Positions 13,884 through 23,834 of a stretch of 27,441 nt of DNA are shown piece by piece. Origin of the DNA: JALZAH01 sp051000755. Its GTDB lineage: Bacteria > Actinomycetota > Acidimicrobiia > Acidimicrobiales > Palsa-688. Within the stretch, counting starts at the first letter, position 1. Each line of letters opens with the position of its first letter. The translations under genes and the position numbers were made by a program. Below the pieces are notes generated by a model. That model was not told the origin of the DNA. It did not search any database and worked only from the letters and a program-made list of their open reading frames with translations. Where the stretch lies: assembly GCA_051000755.1 (NCBI GenBank), contig JBPCNZ010000057.1, positions 1 to 27,441 of the forward strand. Direction: 5' to 3'.

Positions 13884-15494
13884 TCAGATGTCGAGCTGGC
13901 CGGCGTGGAGGAGGTCGAGGACCGTGCCGATGTCGCCGTCCATGGGCCGGTCCTCGCCGAGGGCCGGGACATGGGCCCGTACCCGGCGGTGCAGCTCCCG
14001 GGTCGCCCCCAGCCGTTCGACGCCGCGGAGGTCCGCCGCCTGGCAGAGGGCGAGGAGGTGGATGGCGGCGACCTTCTCCGTCAAGGCCACCACGTCACGG
14101 GCGGTCCGGGCCGCGGTCGATCCCATCGACACCTTGTCCTGGTTGTGGCACTCGGTCGAGCGGGAGAACGCCGACAGGGGCATGCACCGGCTGAGGGCGT
14201 CGGCGGTCAGCGACGAGCAGGCCAGCTGCATGCCCTTGAACCCGTGGTCGAGGCCCCGCAGAGGATCGTCGTCGGTTCGCGGGGGGACGAGGTTGGGGGT
14301 GAGGCCGTTGCTGAACTTCTCGTCCACGACGAGCTCCATCTGGCGGTCCAGAAGGTCGGCCACACTGGCCACGGCCGTCTTCAGGGCGTCCATGGCCAGC
14401 GCCACGTGGCCGCCGGAGAAGTTGCCGCCGCTGACCACGGTCGCCGACCCGGTGTCGAAGAGGGGATTGTCGGTGGTGGCGTTGATCTCGGTCTCCAACC
14501 AACCTTCCACCCACGTCAGGGTGTCCCACAGCACCCCGGTGAACTGGGGGGCGCAGCGCAGCGAGTACTTGTCCTGGATGGCCACGTCCAGTTGGCGGAA
14601 GCCTCCGTTGCTGGTACCGGCCCGGTCCACCACGTCCTGGTAGGGCTGGGCCAGGGAGCTGCCCTCGAGCAGGGACCGGGTGCGGGCCGCCGATCGGATC
14701 TGGCCCGGGTGGGGTTTGGCCACGACGTGGATGAAGGCATGGAAGGGGGTGGAGATCCCCATCAGGACCTCCGTGGCCATCGCCGTGCAGGCGTCGGCCA
14801 GGGCGGCCAGGCGCCGGGCGTCGACGGTCGCCAGGGCCGCGATCCCGGCCATGAACGCCGTGCCGTTGACCAGGGCCAGTCCTTCCTTGGCCTCCAGCCG
14901 AAGCGGCTCGAGGCCGGCGCGGTGCAGGGCGTCGGCCCCGTCGCAGGTCTCGGTGCCGAAGCGGACCGGCCGGGTGCCGGTCACCGCCCCCGCCAGGTAG
15001 GACAGGGGTACCAGGTCGCCGCTGGCCCCGACCGACCCCTCCTCGGGGATCAGGGGGGTGATGCCGGCCTCGAGGAGCTCCAACAGGGCCGTCACCACGT
15101 CGGTCCGCACCCCGGAGTGGCCCCGGGCGAGAGTGTTGGCCCGGATCAGGGTGATGGCCCGGCCGGCGGCGTCGCTCGTCACCTGACCGGTGCCGCAACC
15201 CAGGTTGCGGATCAGGTGGGCCTGCAGCTCGGCCGCCCGGCTGGGGTCGATCTGGCGGCGCACCGAGTCGCCGAAACCGGTCGTGACCCCGTAGATGGGC
15301 ACGCCCCGGGCCACCAGGTCGCGACAGAGGTCGCGGGCGGCGTCGATGCGGGCCGTGACGGCGGGATCGTCGGAGAGCAGGGCGGCCGTCTCCCGGCGGG
15401 CCACGGCGGCGACCTGGTCGAGGGTGAGGTGGGCGCCGTCGATGACCACCGGGGGGGCCGAGGTTCGAGGAGCGGAACGATCGATGACGGTCAT
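13884..15494 (-). CDS. MIO-type aromatic amino acid ammonia-lyase or 2,3-aminomutase
   Basis: This 536-residue enzyme belongs to the histidine/phenylalanine/tyrosine ammonia-lyase family. A157-S158-G159 in GSVGASGDLVPLSYLAG would cyclise to the MIO prosthetic group. The catalytic tyrosine is Y68 (IYGVTTGFG). VNGTAFMAG, IQDKYSLRCAPQ, TTDNPLFD and ECHNQDKVSMGS follow in family order, so it looks active. It differs from HutH: YGVTTGFG replaces YGVNTGFG, ASGDLVPLSY replaces ASGDLAPL, and ECHNQDKVS replaces the HutH-type NQEDHVS. At the substrate-selectivity pair it has N97-L98 (LIRNLGCG), not Ser-His (histidine), His-Leu (tyrosine) or Phe-Leu (phenylalanine). An unusual aromatic substrate or an aminomutase is therefore possible. 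ATG 15494 gives a normal N-terminus. It is divergent from an AsnC/Lrp regulator. No other hut gene is nearby. Confidence 0.88.
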   Translation of the reverse strand: MTVIDRSAPRTSAPPVVIDGAHLTLDQVAAVARRETAALLSDDPAVTARIDAARDLCRDLVARGVPIYGVTTGFGDSVRRQIDPSRAAELQAHLIRNLGCGTGQVTSDAAGRAITLIRANTLARGHSGVRTDVVTALLELLEAGITPLIPEEGSVGASGDLVPLSYLAGAVTGTRPVRFGTETCDGADALHRAGLEPLRLEAKEGLALVNGTAFMAGIAALATVDARRLAALADACTAMATEVLMGISTPFHAFIHVVAKPHPGQIRSAARTRSLLEGSSLAQPYQDVVDRAGTSNGGFRQLDVAIQDKYSLRCAPQFTGVLWDTLTWVEGWLETEINATTDNPLFDTGSATVVSGGNFSGGHVALAMDALKTAVASVADLLDRQMELVVDEKFSNGLTPNLVPPRTDDDPLRGLDHGFKGMQLACSSLTADALSRCMPLSAFSRSTECHNQDKVSMGSTAARTARDVVALTEKVAAIHLLALCQAADLRGVERLGATRELHRRVRAHVPALGEDRPMDGDIGTVLDLLHAGQLDI

Positions 15495-15532
15495 GAGCCG
15501 ACCATGGCACCGGCCGCCCCAGCCGTCCACCA

Positions 15533-15567
15533 GATGCATCGATTGTCAGACGGTTCGCGCCTAGGAT
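15533..15567. promoter_or_regulatory. Divergent control region between the MIO lyase and AsnC genes
   Basis: The gap holds two overlapping palindromes, GATGCATC (15533-15540) and ATCGAT (15538-15543), and a TAGGAT -10 box (15562-15567) reading toward the AsnC gene. Six bases after the box is the in-frame ATC at 15574. AsnC/Lrp proteins commonly bind such divergent gaps, so the palindromes are operator candidates. The short arms make this tentative. Confidence 0.38.
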
Positions 15568-15573
15568 GCCCGC

Positions 15574-16080
15574 ATCGATGCCACATCGTCCAGCGAACGA
15601 GAGGCCGAGGCCGTCACCCTCGACGACGTCGACCGGGCCATCCTCGGGGTCCTGATCGACGACGGCCGCCTCTCGGTGACCGAGGTGGCCCGGCGGACGA
15701 ACGTGTCGAGGGCCAGCGCCTACAACCACCTCGAGCGGTTGACGGAGACGGGGGTCATCACCGGCTACGGCGCCCGCGTCGACCCCCGCCGGTTGGGCCA
15801 CGAGGTCAGCGCCCTGGTGTTCCTGCGGGTCGATCAGGGACAGTGGCGGCTCATGAAGAGCCAGCTCCTGGCCGTCCCGGAGGTCGAGTTCGTGGGACTG
15901 ACCTCGGGAGACTTCGACTTCGTCGTACTCGTGCGGGCCACCACCACCACCAACTTGCGCGACGTGGTCCTGGCCCGCCTCCTGGCCATGGACGAGGTGC
16001 GCAGCACCCGCACCATGCTGCTCTTCGACGACGTGGTGCGCGGCCCCCACGTCCCGGGGGCGAGGCCCGCCCGGCGCTAG
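15574..16080 (+). CDS. Lrp/AsnC-family regulator with no canonical start codon
   Basis: This is a feast/famine regulator of about 168 residues. The coding frame clearly includes the first helix, TLDDVDRAILGVLIDDGRLS, then the helix-turn-helix VTEVARRTNVSRASAYNHLERL, GVITGYGARVDPRRLGHE, and an effector-binding RAM domain (VEFVGLTSGDFDFVVLVRA). Such proteins bind amino acids and regulate adjacent amino-acid genes, which fits the divergent lyase. Oddly, between the in-frame TAG at 15562 and the HTH there is no ATG, GTG or TTG. The first standard start, GTG 15676, would delete helix one. ATC at 15574 stands exactly six bases behind TAGGAT, where neighbouring leaderless genes have ATG. It is used here as the start; a rare AUC start, a mutated ATG or a base error would all explain it. 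The stop overlaps that of the PucR gene in CTAG. Confidence 0.78.
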   Translation: MDATSSSEREAEAVTLDDVDRAILGVLIDDGRLSVTEVARRTNVSRASAYNHLERLTETGVITGYGARVDPRRLGHEVSALVFLRVDQGQWRLMKSQLLAVPEVEFVGLTSGDFDFVVLVRATTTTNLRDVVLARLLAMDEVRSTRTMLLFDDVVRGPHVPGARPARR

Positions 16081-16742
16081 CCGGCGGAGGACGGTGGCGA
16101 CGGGCCCACCAGGACCCGGTCACCGAACCAGTGGCAGGCGTGCAGGGCCAGCTCCATGGCCAGGCGGTCGTCGTCCCAACCCCGCCCCCGGATCTCTGCT
16201 GCCCGACGCAGGCGGTACTGCACACTGTTGCGGTGCAGCATCAGCTGGGTGGCGGTCTTGGTGAAGCTTCCGGACGTGGCCAGATAGACCCGTAGGGTCT
16301 CCCGCAGGCGGGCATGGCCCGGCGCGGCCAGAGGACCGAGGGTGTCGAGGACCCAGTCGCGGGTGAGGTCGAGGTCCGAGCACATCAGGGCCAGGGGGCC
16401 GACCTCGGCGAACGGTGTCACCATGCGCCGGGCCCCCGAACCGGCCAGGGCCACCGTTCGGGCGGCCATGGCCTGGCGGTGGGTCCTGACGAAGCCCTCG
16501 GCCCCCCCCGACGGTTCACCCACCGCCAGATGGATCGTCGACGAGGCCGGCTCGGCCCGGGTGGCCTCGAGCAGCTCGGCCACCGGATCGAGGCAACCGC
16601 TCCCGGCGGGGATCCAGCACCACCAGGTGGTCCGGTCACAGGGGATGACCAGAGGCGGCTCGCAGTCCGCCATCTTGGCGCTCAGGGCGGCGATGATGTC
16701 CTCGACGGCGAGGATCCTCTCGGCGCCGTGTCCGTTGTCCAC
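16077..16742 (-). CDS. PucR-type regulator, C-terminal half (split gene)
   Basis: This is the C-terminal part of a PucR/CdaR-family regulator. The end carries the family's helix-turn-helix near residues 140-185 (LRETLRVYLATSGSFTKTATQLMLHRNSVQYRLRRAAEI), preceded by a GGDEF-like/CdaR middle region (about 1-120, with AVGEPSGGAEGFVRTHRQAMAA). The only start in frame near its beginning is GTG 16742, which lies inside the upstream half in another frame. Joining the two frames by a -1 step after LGLLAW gives ...LLAW-DNGHGAERILAVED, which reads like an uninterrupted family member. One missing G in TGGAC (TGGGAC expected) would explain it. Whether the split is a real inactivating mutation or a sequence error cannot be told. 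PucR proteins usually activate neighbouring catabolic genes. The stop pairs with AsnC's in CTAG. Confidence 0.78.
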   Translation of the reverse strand: MDNGHGAERILAVEDIIAALSAKMADCEPPLVIPCDRTTWWCWIPAGSGCLDPVAELLEATRAEPASSTIHLAVGEPSGGAEGFVRTHRQAMAARTVALAGSGARRMVTPFAEVGPLALMCSDLDLTRDWVLDTLGPLAAPGHARLRETLRVYLATSGSFTKTATQLMLHRNSVQYRLRRAAEIRGRGWDDDRLAMELALHACHWFGDRVLVGPSPPSSAG

Positions 16743-17362
16743 GCCAGCAACCCCAGATGGCGGCCCCGCAGGCGGTAGCGCAACTCCAGCTCGGTGGTGT
16801 CGATGTCGAGCTGCTCACCGGCGATCAGCCGGCGGATGAGGTTCCCCCGGGTGGCGTTGCGGTGAGCCAACCACCGTTCCCGCTCCTGGAGGTAGGCGGC
16901 GACGACACTGACCGACGCCTTGTCGATGTAGGCCGAGGTGGCCTCCACGATGTTTACCGTGGCTTCGGCGATGGTGGCGGCGTCGGCCGGTTGGTGGCCG
17001 AGCTCGGTCAGCACCAGGCGCAGGAACCGGGCCTGGCCGAGTCGGTAGCACCGGATCAGGTCGGTGAGGGGGATGTCGCGCTGGGCGATCCGGCGGGCGT
17101 ACTCGAGGGCGGCCGTAGGGGCCTCGACCCGTTCCACGGGGATGTCGTTCTGCAACATGTGGAGCAGGGTGTCGACGTTCTCCTCGATGCTGGCCGCCAG
17201 CAGGACCTGGACCAGTTCGTCATCGTCGAGCGTCGGGATCTGGGCCACGAGCACCTCGCGCACGTCGTCGACGACGGCGTCGCGGTTCTGGTGGATCTTC
17301 GAGGACACAACCGCGATCTGTCCGATGACCGACGAGTCATACCTGCTGAGCACATCCCCCAT
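16682..17362 (-). CDS. PucR-type regulator, N-terminal half (split gene)
   Basis: This is the N-terminal part of the same regulator, from ATG 17362. It contains a helical sensor-like domain resembling the RsbR/RsbT co-antagonist N-terminal domain often found in actinobacterial PucR proteins (YARRIAQRDIPLTDLIRCYRLGQARFLRLVL near 88-118). A linker with a long helix (AAYLQERERWLAHRNATRGNLIRRLIAGEQLD) leads into the CdaR-like region (ELRYRLRGRHLGLLAW, about 195-210). After LGLLAW the frame continues for about 17 residues of non-family sequence and stops at 16682, while the correct continuation is in the next frame. Expressed alone this half would lack the DNA-binding domain. The gene is divergent from the methylcrotonyl-CoA carboxylase operon and is its natural candidate regulator (inference). 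Its ATG follows a TAGGAT box by six bases. Confidence 0.78.
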   Translation of the reverse strand: MGDVLSRYDSSVIGQIAVVSSKIHQNRDAVVDDVREVLVAQIPTLDDDELVQVLLAASIEENVDTLLHMLQNDIPVERVEAPTAALEYARRIAQRDIPLTDLIRCYRLGQARFLRLVLTELGHQPADAATIAEATVNIVEATSAYIDKASVSVVAAYLQERERWLAHRNATRGNLIRRLIAGEQLDIDTTELELRYRLRGRHLGLLAWTTDTAPRGSSPSRTSSPP

Positions 17363-17368
17363 CTGCCC

Positions 17369-17374
17369 ATCCTA
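17369..17374 (-). promoter_or_regulatory. -10 box of the PucR gene, leaderless type
   Basis: TAGGAT on the minus strand, six bases (gggcag), then the ATG at 17362. The hexamer and spacing are the same as in front of the AsnC gene. No -35 is recognisable. Confidence 0.52.
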
Positions 17375-17404
17375 GGACGTTGGAGTACGGGCGGGACCGG
17401 TGGC

Positions 17405-17410
17405 TACCAT
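17405..17410 (+). promoter_or_regulatory. -10 box of the carboxylase operon
   Basis: TACCAT is followed nine bases later by the ATG at 17420, giving a leader of at most a few bases. TTGGAG at 17380-17385 is a weak -35 candidate with a long 19-base spacer. It is back-to-back with the PucR promoter within 57 bases. Confidence 0.42.
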
Positions 17411-17419
17411 CAGGCGGCG

Positions 17420-19048
17420 ATGGCAGCTCCGATCCACGCCTGGCCCGTCCTGGCATCACGCGCCGATCCGGCCAGTGAAGCGTTTGCGGCCAACGTGGAG
17501 GCCAACCGGACCCTGGCCACCGAGCTGGCCGCCCACCTGGCCCACGTCGCCGCCGGTGGCCCGGAGGCGTCGCGGGTCCGCCACACCGAGCGGGGCAAGC
17601 TCCTGCCCCGTGACCGCGTCGGAGTGCTGCTCGACCCCGGTTCGCCCTTCCTCGAGATGTCGCAGCTGGCCGCCCACGGTCTCTACGACGACGAGGCGCC
17701 GGGAGCCGGGATCATCACCGGGGTGGGCCGGGTGGCGGGCCGGGAGTGTGTCATCGTGGCCAACGACGCGACCGTCAAGGGTGGCACGTATTTCCCGCTG
17801 ACGGTCAAGAAGCACCTCCGGGCCCAAGAGGTGGCCCGTCACAACCGTCTGCCGTGCATCTACCTCGTGGATTCGGGCGGGGCGTTCCTGCCCGCCCAGG
17901 ACGAGGTGTTCCCCGACCGGGAGCACTTCGGCCGCATCTTCTACAACCAGGCCACCATGTCCGCCGAGGGGATCCCCCAGGTCGCGGCCGTGCTGGGCAG
18001 CTGCACGGCCGGCGGCGCCTACGTGCCGGCCATGGCCGACGAGGCCGTCATCGTGGCCGACCAGGGGACGATCTTCCTCGGGGGCCCGCCGCTGGTGAAG
18101 GCGGCGACCGGGGAGGTGGTCACGGCCGAGGAGCTGGGCGGCGGCGACCTGCACGCCCGCCGGTCCGGGGTCACCGATCATCTGGCCACCGACGACCGCC
18201 ACGCCCTCGGCATCGTGCGGGGGATCATCTCCACCCTGGCCCCCCGCTCGCCACGACCGTGGGACGTGGTCCCCACCGAGGCGCCCGCCGTCGATCCCGG
18301 CCAGCTCTACGGGGTGGTGTCCTCCGATCTCCGCCGCCCCTACGACGTGCGCGAGGTCATCGCCCGCATCGCCGACGGCAGCCGCTTCGGGGAGTTCAAG
18401 GCGGAGTACGGCTCCACCCTCGTGTGCGGGTTCGCCCGCCTGCACGGTCACCCGGTCGGCCTGGTGGCCAACAACGGGGTGCTGTTCTCCGAATCGGCCA
18501 TGAAGGGCGCCCACTTCATCGAGCTGTGCGACCAGCGCCGCATCCCATTGGTGTTCCTGCAGAACATCTCGGGGTTCATGGTCGGCCGCGACTACGAAGC
18601 CGGGGGCATCGCCAAGCACGGGGCCAAGATGGTTACCGCGGTGGCGTGCGCCCGGGTCCCCAAGTTCACCGTGGTGATCGGCGGGAGCTACGGGGCCGGC
18701 AACTACTCCATGTGCGGGCGGGCCTACTCGCCCCGCTTCCTGTGGATGTGGCCCAACGCCCGCATCTCGGTCATGGGCGGCGAACAGGCGTCCTCCGTCC
18801 TGGCCACCGTCCGCCGCGACCAGATCGAGGGCCGAGGAGGGGAGTGGCCGGCCGCCGAGGAGGAGGAGTTCAAGACGCCGATCCGTGACCAGTACGAGCG
18901 CCAGGGCCATCCCTACTACGCCACCGCCCGGATCTGGGACGACGGCGTCATCGATCCGGCCGACACCCGCACGGTGCTCGGTCTGGCCCTCTCGGCGGCG
19001 GCCAACGCCCCCCTCGCCGAGGTCCGCTACGGCGTGTTCCGGATGTAG
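17420..19048 (+). CDS. mccB: Methylcrotonyl-CoA carboxylase, carboxyltransferase (beta) subunit
   Basis: This 542-residue carboxyltransferase moves CO2 from carboxybiotin to an acyl-CoA, here most likely 3-methylcrotonyl-CoA in leucine breakdown. The sequence follows MCC beta closely: KLLPRDRVGVLLDPGSPFLEMS near 60, PCIYLVDSGGAFLPAQDEVFPD, VLGSCTAGGAYVPAMADE (first oxyanion region), GPPLVKAATGEVV, and in the second crotonase-like half FLQNISGFMVGRDYEAGGIAKHG with GGSYGAGNYSMCGRAYSPRF. PAMADE and GPPLVKAATGE separate it from propionyl- and acetyl-CoA carboxylase beta subunits. It is the first gene of the operon, three bases before the biotin-carrying subunit. Geranyl-CoA carboxylase is a close alternative, less likely given acetoacetyl-CoA synthetase downstream. 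Confidence 0.93.
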   Translation: MAAPIHAWPVLASRADPASEAFAANVEANRTLATELAAHLAHVAAGGPEASRVRHTERGKLLPRDRVGVLLDPGSPFLEMSQLAAHGLYDDEAPGAGIITGVGRVAGRECVIVANDATVKGGTYFPLTVKKHLRAQEVARHNRLPCIYLVDSGGAFLPAQDEVFPDREHFGRIFYNQATMSAEGIPQVAAVLGSCTAGGAYVPAMADEAVIVADQGTIFLGGPPLVKAATGEVVTAEELGGGDLHARRSGVTDHLATDDRHALGIVRGIISTLAPRSPRPWDVVPTEAPAVDPGQLYGVVSSDLRRPYDVREVIARIADGSRFGEFKAEYGSTLVCGFARLHGHPVGLVANNGVLFSESAMKGAHFIELCDQRRIPLVFLQNISGFMVGRDYEAGGIAKHGAKMVTAVACARVPKFTVVIGGSYGAGNYSMCGRAYSPRFLWMWPNARISVMGGEQASSVLATVRRDQIEGRGGEWPAAEEEEFKTPIRDQYERQGHPYYATARIWDDGVIDPADTRTVLGLALSAAANAPLAEVRYGVFRM

Positions 19049-19051
19049 CCC

Positions 19052-21063
<2,012 letters not shown>

Positions 21064-21064
<1 letters not shown>

Positions 21065-21816
21065 TGGACCTGCGGGTGGACGGCAAGGTGGCCCTGGTCA
21101 CGGGATCCTCGAGAGGGATCGGCCTGGCCACGGCCCAGGCCCTGGCTCGCTCCGGGGCCGCCGTCATGTTGTCGTCGCGCAAGGCTGGCGCCCTCGAGGA
21201 GGCGGCCGCCACCATCGACGGAGAGGTGGCCTGGACCGTGGCCAACGCCGGTGACCCCGCCGCCGCCGCCGCCTGCGTCGATGCCACCCTCGACCGCTTC
21301 GGCCGCCTCGACATCCTCGTCAACAACGCCGCCACCAACCCGTACTACGGACCGACCATCGACATCGACGCGTCGCGTGCGGCCAAGACGGCGTCGGTCA
21401 ACCAGATCGCCCCCATCTTCTGGTCGAACCTGGCCTGGCACCGCAGCATGGCCGAGCAGGGCGGGGTGATCGTCAACGTGGCGTCGGTCGGCGGCTACAG
21501 CATCGAGGCCAACATCGGTTTCTACAACGCCACCAAGGCCGCCCTCATCCATCTCACCCGTCAACTGGCGAGTGAGCTGGGCCCGAAGGTCCGCGTCAAC
21601 GCCGTCGCTCCCGGTCTGGTGAAGACGGACATGGCGGCCGCCCTGGTCGAGACCTACGGCGCCCAGCTGGCCGGCCGCCTGCCCCTGCGCCGGTTGGGGG
21701 AACCGGCCGACGTGGCCAACGCCGTCGTGTTCCTGGCCTCCGACCACGCCTCGTGGATCACCGGTCAGACGCTCGTGATCGACGGGGGTTCGATGGTCGC
21801 CGGCGGTCTCCACTGA
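21064..21816 (+). CDS. SDR-family oxidoreductase in the leucine/acetoacetate operon
   Basis: This 250-residue classical short-chain dehydrogenase has cofactor motif TGSSRGIG at 13-20, NNAATNP, and the catalytic Ser in NVASVGGYS with YNATK (YxxxK). The C-terminal ITGQTLVIDGGS is typical of FabG-like enzymes, so the fold is complete. SSRK after the second strand suggests NADP(H) preference (weak evidence). Its ATG overlaps the carboxylase alpha stop and its stop overlaps the acetoacetyl-CoA synthetase start (TGATG on both sides), so it is translationally coupled to both. Position suggests a hydroxyacid or hydroxyacyl-CoA substrate in branched-chain or ketone-body metabolism, for example 3-hydroxybutyrate, but nothing in the sequence fixes this. 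It differs from the SDR at 12943-13863. Confidence 0.87.
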
Positions 21817-23783
21817 TGGCCGGGACCCCGATGCCGACGAAGGGAGCCGACCAGGCCCAGATCGTCCGCTTCGCCGCCGAGGTCGCCGACCGCCACGGCG
21901 TCGACCTGGCGGACTACGAGGCGTTGCGGGCCTGGTCGGTGGAACACCTCGCCGAGTTCTGGACTGCTGTCTGGGAATGGTGCGACGTCGTCGGCAACGT
22001 GCCGGGAGGCCGGCTGGCGCCGGATCGGATCCTCGTCGACGACACCATGCCGGGGGCGGTGTGGTTCCCCGACGTCACCGTGAACTACGTCGATCAGGTG
22101 ATCCGCCATGGCACGGGGGACCGCGCCGAAGAGGCCGCGGTGATCGGCACGGACGAAGCCGGCGGGCGCCGGCGGCTGACCTGGACCGAGCTGCTGGGCC
22201 AGAGCGGCGCCCTGGCCGCGACCCTGCGGGCCGCCGGCGTGGGCCAGGGCGACCGGGTGGTCGGCTACGTGCCGAACATCCCCGAGTCGGTCGTGGCCTT
22301 CCTGGCCACCGCCTCGATCGGCGCGGTGTGGGCCGCGTGCGGGCAGGATTACGCCCCGGCGGCGGCCGCCGATCGTCTCGGCCAGCTCGAACCGGTCGTC
22401 CTGATCGCGGCCAACGGCTACCGCTACGGCGGCAAGGTGCACGACCGCGGCGACGCCGTGGCCGAGCTGCGCCGGCGGTTGCCGCAGGTGCGGACCACGG
22501 TCCTGATCGACTCGGTGGGCACCGGCGAGGTGGCTGAGACCACCCCGTGGTCCGAGGCCATCGCCGGCGACGACGCCCTCCAGACGGTGCCCGTGGCCTT
22601 CGATCATCCCCTATGGGTGCTGTTCTCCTCGGGCACGACCGGTACCCCCAAGGGCATCGTTCACGGCCACGGCGGGGTGGTGCTCGAACATCTCAAGTCG
22701 ATGGCCCTGCACTGGGACCTGGGTCCGGGCGGGCGGTTCTGCTGGTACACGAGCCCGTCATGGATGATGTGGAACTTCAATGTCGCCGGCTTGTTGGTCG
22801 GGGCGACGATCGTGACCCACGACGGCAGCCCCGTTCATCCGGGCCCGGGGGCGCTGTGGGCCCTGGCCGAAGCTGAGCGCCTCGACGTTCTCGGGATGAG
22901 CGCCGGTTACCTGCTGGCGTGCGAGAAGGCCGAGATAACGCCGTCCACCGATCACGATCTGTCGGCCCTGAAGGCCGTCGGGTCGACCGGCTCCACCCTC
23001 GCCCCCTCCTCGCAGGAGTGGTATCTCGCCAACGTGTCCGCCGATGTCCCCCTGGTATCGATCTCGGGGGGCACCGACATGGTCACCGCCTTCGTGGGCG
23101 GTGCACCCAACGTCGAGGTCCACGTGGGGGAGATCCCCTGCCGTTGCCTCGGTGCCGCGGTGGAGTCCTGGGACCCGTCGGGGGAGGCCGTGATCGGCGA
23201 GGTGGGGGAGCTGGTGATCACCCGGCCCATGCCGTCGATGCCCGTCCGGTTCTGGAACGACCCTGACGGCACCCGCTACCGGGACGCCTACTTTGCCTTC
23301 TACCCGGGGGTGTGGCGCCACGGTGACTGGGTCACCATCACCGAGCGGGGCAGCGTCATCGTCCACGGACGGTCGGACTCCACCCTCAACCGCCACGGTG
23401 TCCGCATGGGCAGCAGCGACATCTACCAGGTCGTCGAGCAGCTGGCCGAGGTGACCGAATCGCTGGTCGTCGGTGTCGACCAGGCCGACGGCGGCTACTG
23501 GATGCCGCTGTTCGTGGTGCTCGAGGTCGGCGTCGACCTGGACGACGGCCTGCGCACCAAGATCGGCGACGCCATTCGCCAACAGGCCTCGCCCGGCCAC
23601 GTTCCTGACGAGATCATCGAGGTGGCCGCCCTCCCGCACACCCGGACGGGGAAGAAGCTCGAGGTGCCGATCAAACGGATCCTGGCCGGCGCCGCGGTCG
23701 AGGACGCCTGCCAGCTCGCTGCTGTCGACGACCCCGACCGGGTCCGGTTCTTCGCCGACCTCGCCGCCCGCCGTCGTTCGTGA
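21816..23783 (+). CDS. Acetoacetyl-CoA synthetase
   Basis: This 655-residue ANL-superfamily ligase forms acetoacetyl-CoA from acetoacetate, ATP and CoA. Length and sequence follow acetoacetate-CoA ligase rather than acetyl-CoA synthetase: the N-terminal cap with WSVEHLAEFWTAVWEWCDVVG (about 40-60) and MPGAVWFPDVTVNYVDQVI, the P-loop LFSSGTTGTPKGIVHGHGG (269-287), the family stretch CWYTSPSWMMWNFNVAGLL, SGGTDMVTAFVGG, and a C-terminal TRTGKKLEVPIKRIL with the catalytic lysine. It is the last gene of the operon and would recover the acetoacetate released from leucine degradation by HMG-CoA lyase, which is not encoded here. ATG 21816 is taken from the TGATG overlap; ATG 21831 is an alternative that loses five residues. 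Confidence 0.94.
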   Translation: MAGTPMPTKGADQAQIVRFAAEVADRHGVDLADYEALRAWSVEHLAEFWTAVWEWCDVVGNVPGGRLAPDRILVDDTMPGAVWFPDVTVNYVDQVIRHGTGDRAEEAAVIGTDEAGGRRRLTWTELLGQSGALAATLRAAGVGQGDRVVGYVPNIPESVVAFLATASIGAVWAACGQDYAPAAAADRLGQLEPVVLIAANGYRYGGKVHDRGDAVAELRRRLPQVRTTVLIDSVGTGEVAETTPWSEAIAGDDALQTVPVAFDHPLWVLFSSGTTGTPKGIVHGHGGVVLEHLKSMALHWDLGPGGRFCWYTSPSWMMWNFNVAGLLVGATIVTHDGSPVHPGPGALWALAEAERLDVLGMSAGYLLACEKAEITPSTDHDLSALKAVGSTGSTLAPSSQEWYLANVSADVPLVSISGGTDMVTAFVGGAPNVEVHVGEIPCRCLGAAVESWDPSGEAVIGEVGELVITRPMPSMPVRFWNDPDGTRYRDAYFAFYPGVWRHGDWVTITERGSVIVHGRSDSTLNRHGVRMGSSDIYQVVEQLAEVTESLVVGVDQADGGYWMPLFVVLEVGVDLDDGLRTKIGDAIRQQASPGHVPDEIIEVAALPHTRTGKKLEVPIKRILAGAAVEDACQLAAVDDPDRVRFFADLAARRRS

Positions 23784-23821
23784 CGCCGCCGGGCCGCCCG
23801 CAGTAGCGCCGTCGGCCCACC

Positions 23822-23827
23822 TAGCGT
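23822..23827 (+). promoter_or_regulatory. -10 box of the lipoprotein gene, leaderless type
   Basis: TAGCGT is followed by seven bases (ggcggcc) and the GTG at 23835. It fits the TAnnnT-N6/7-start pattern seen across the window and decides between the two possible GTG starts (23826 lies inside the box). Confidence 0.42.
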
Positions 23828-23834
23828 GGCGGCC

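Noticed and set aside
13884..15494. Annotation of the lyase as histidine ammonia-lyase (hutH)
   Set aside because: The Ser-His selectivity pair and several HutH-type motifs are replaced, and no hutU, hutI or hutG lies nearby. The broader MIO-enzyme call is safer.
16682..16742. Programmed -1 ribosomal frameshifting in the PucR gene
   Set aside because: There is no X-XXY-YYZ slippery heptamer at the junction and no obvious stimulatory structure. A one-base deletion explains the data more simply.
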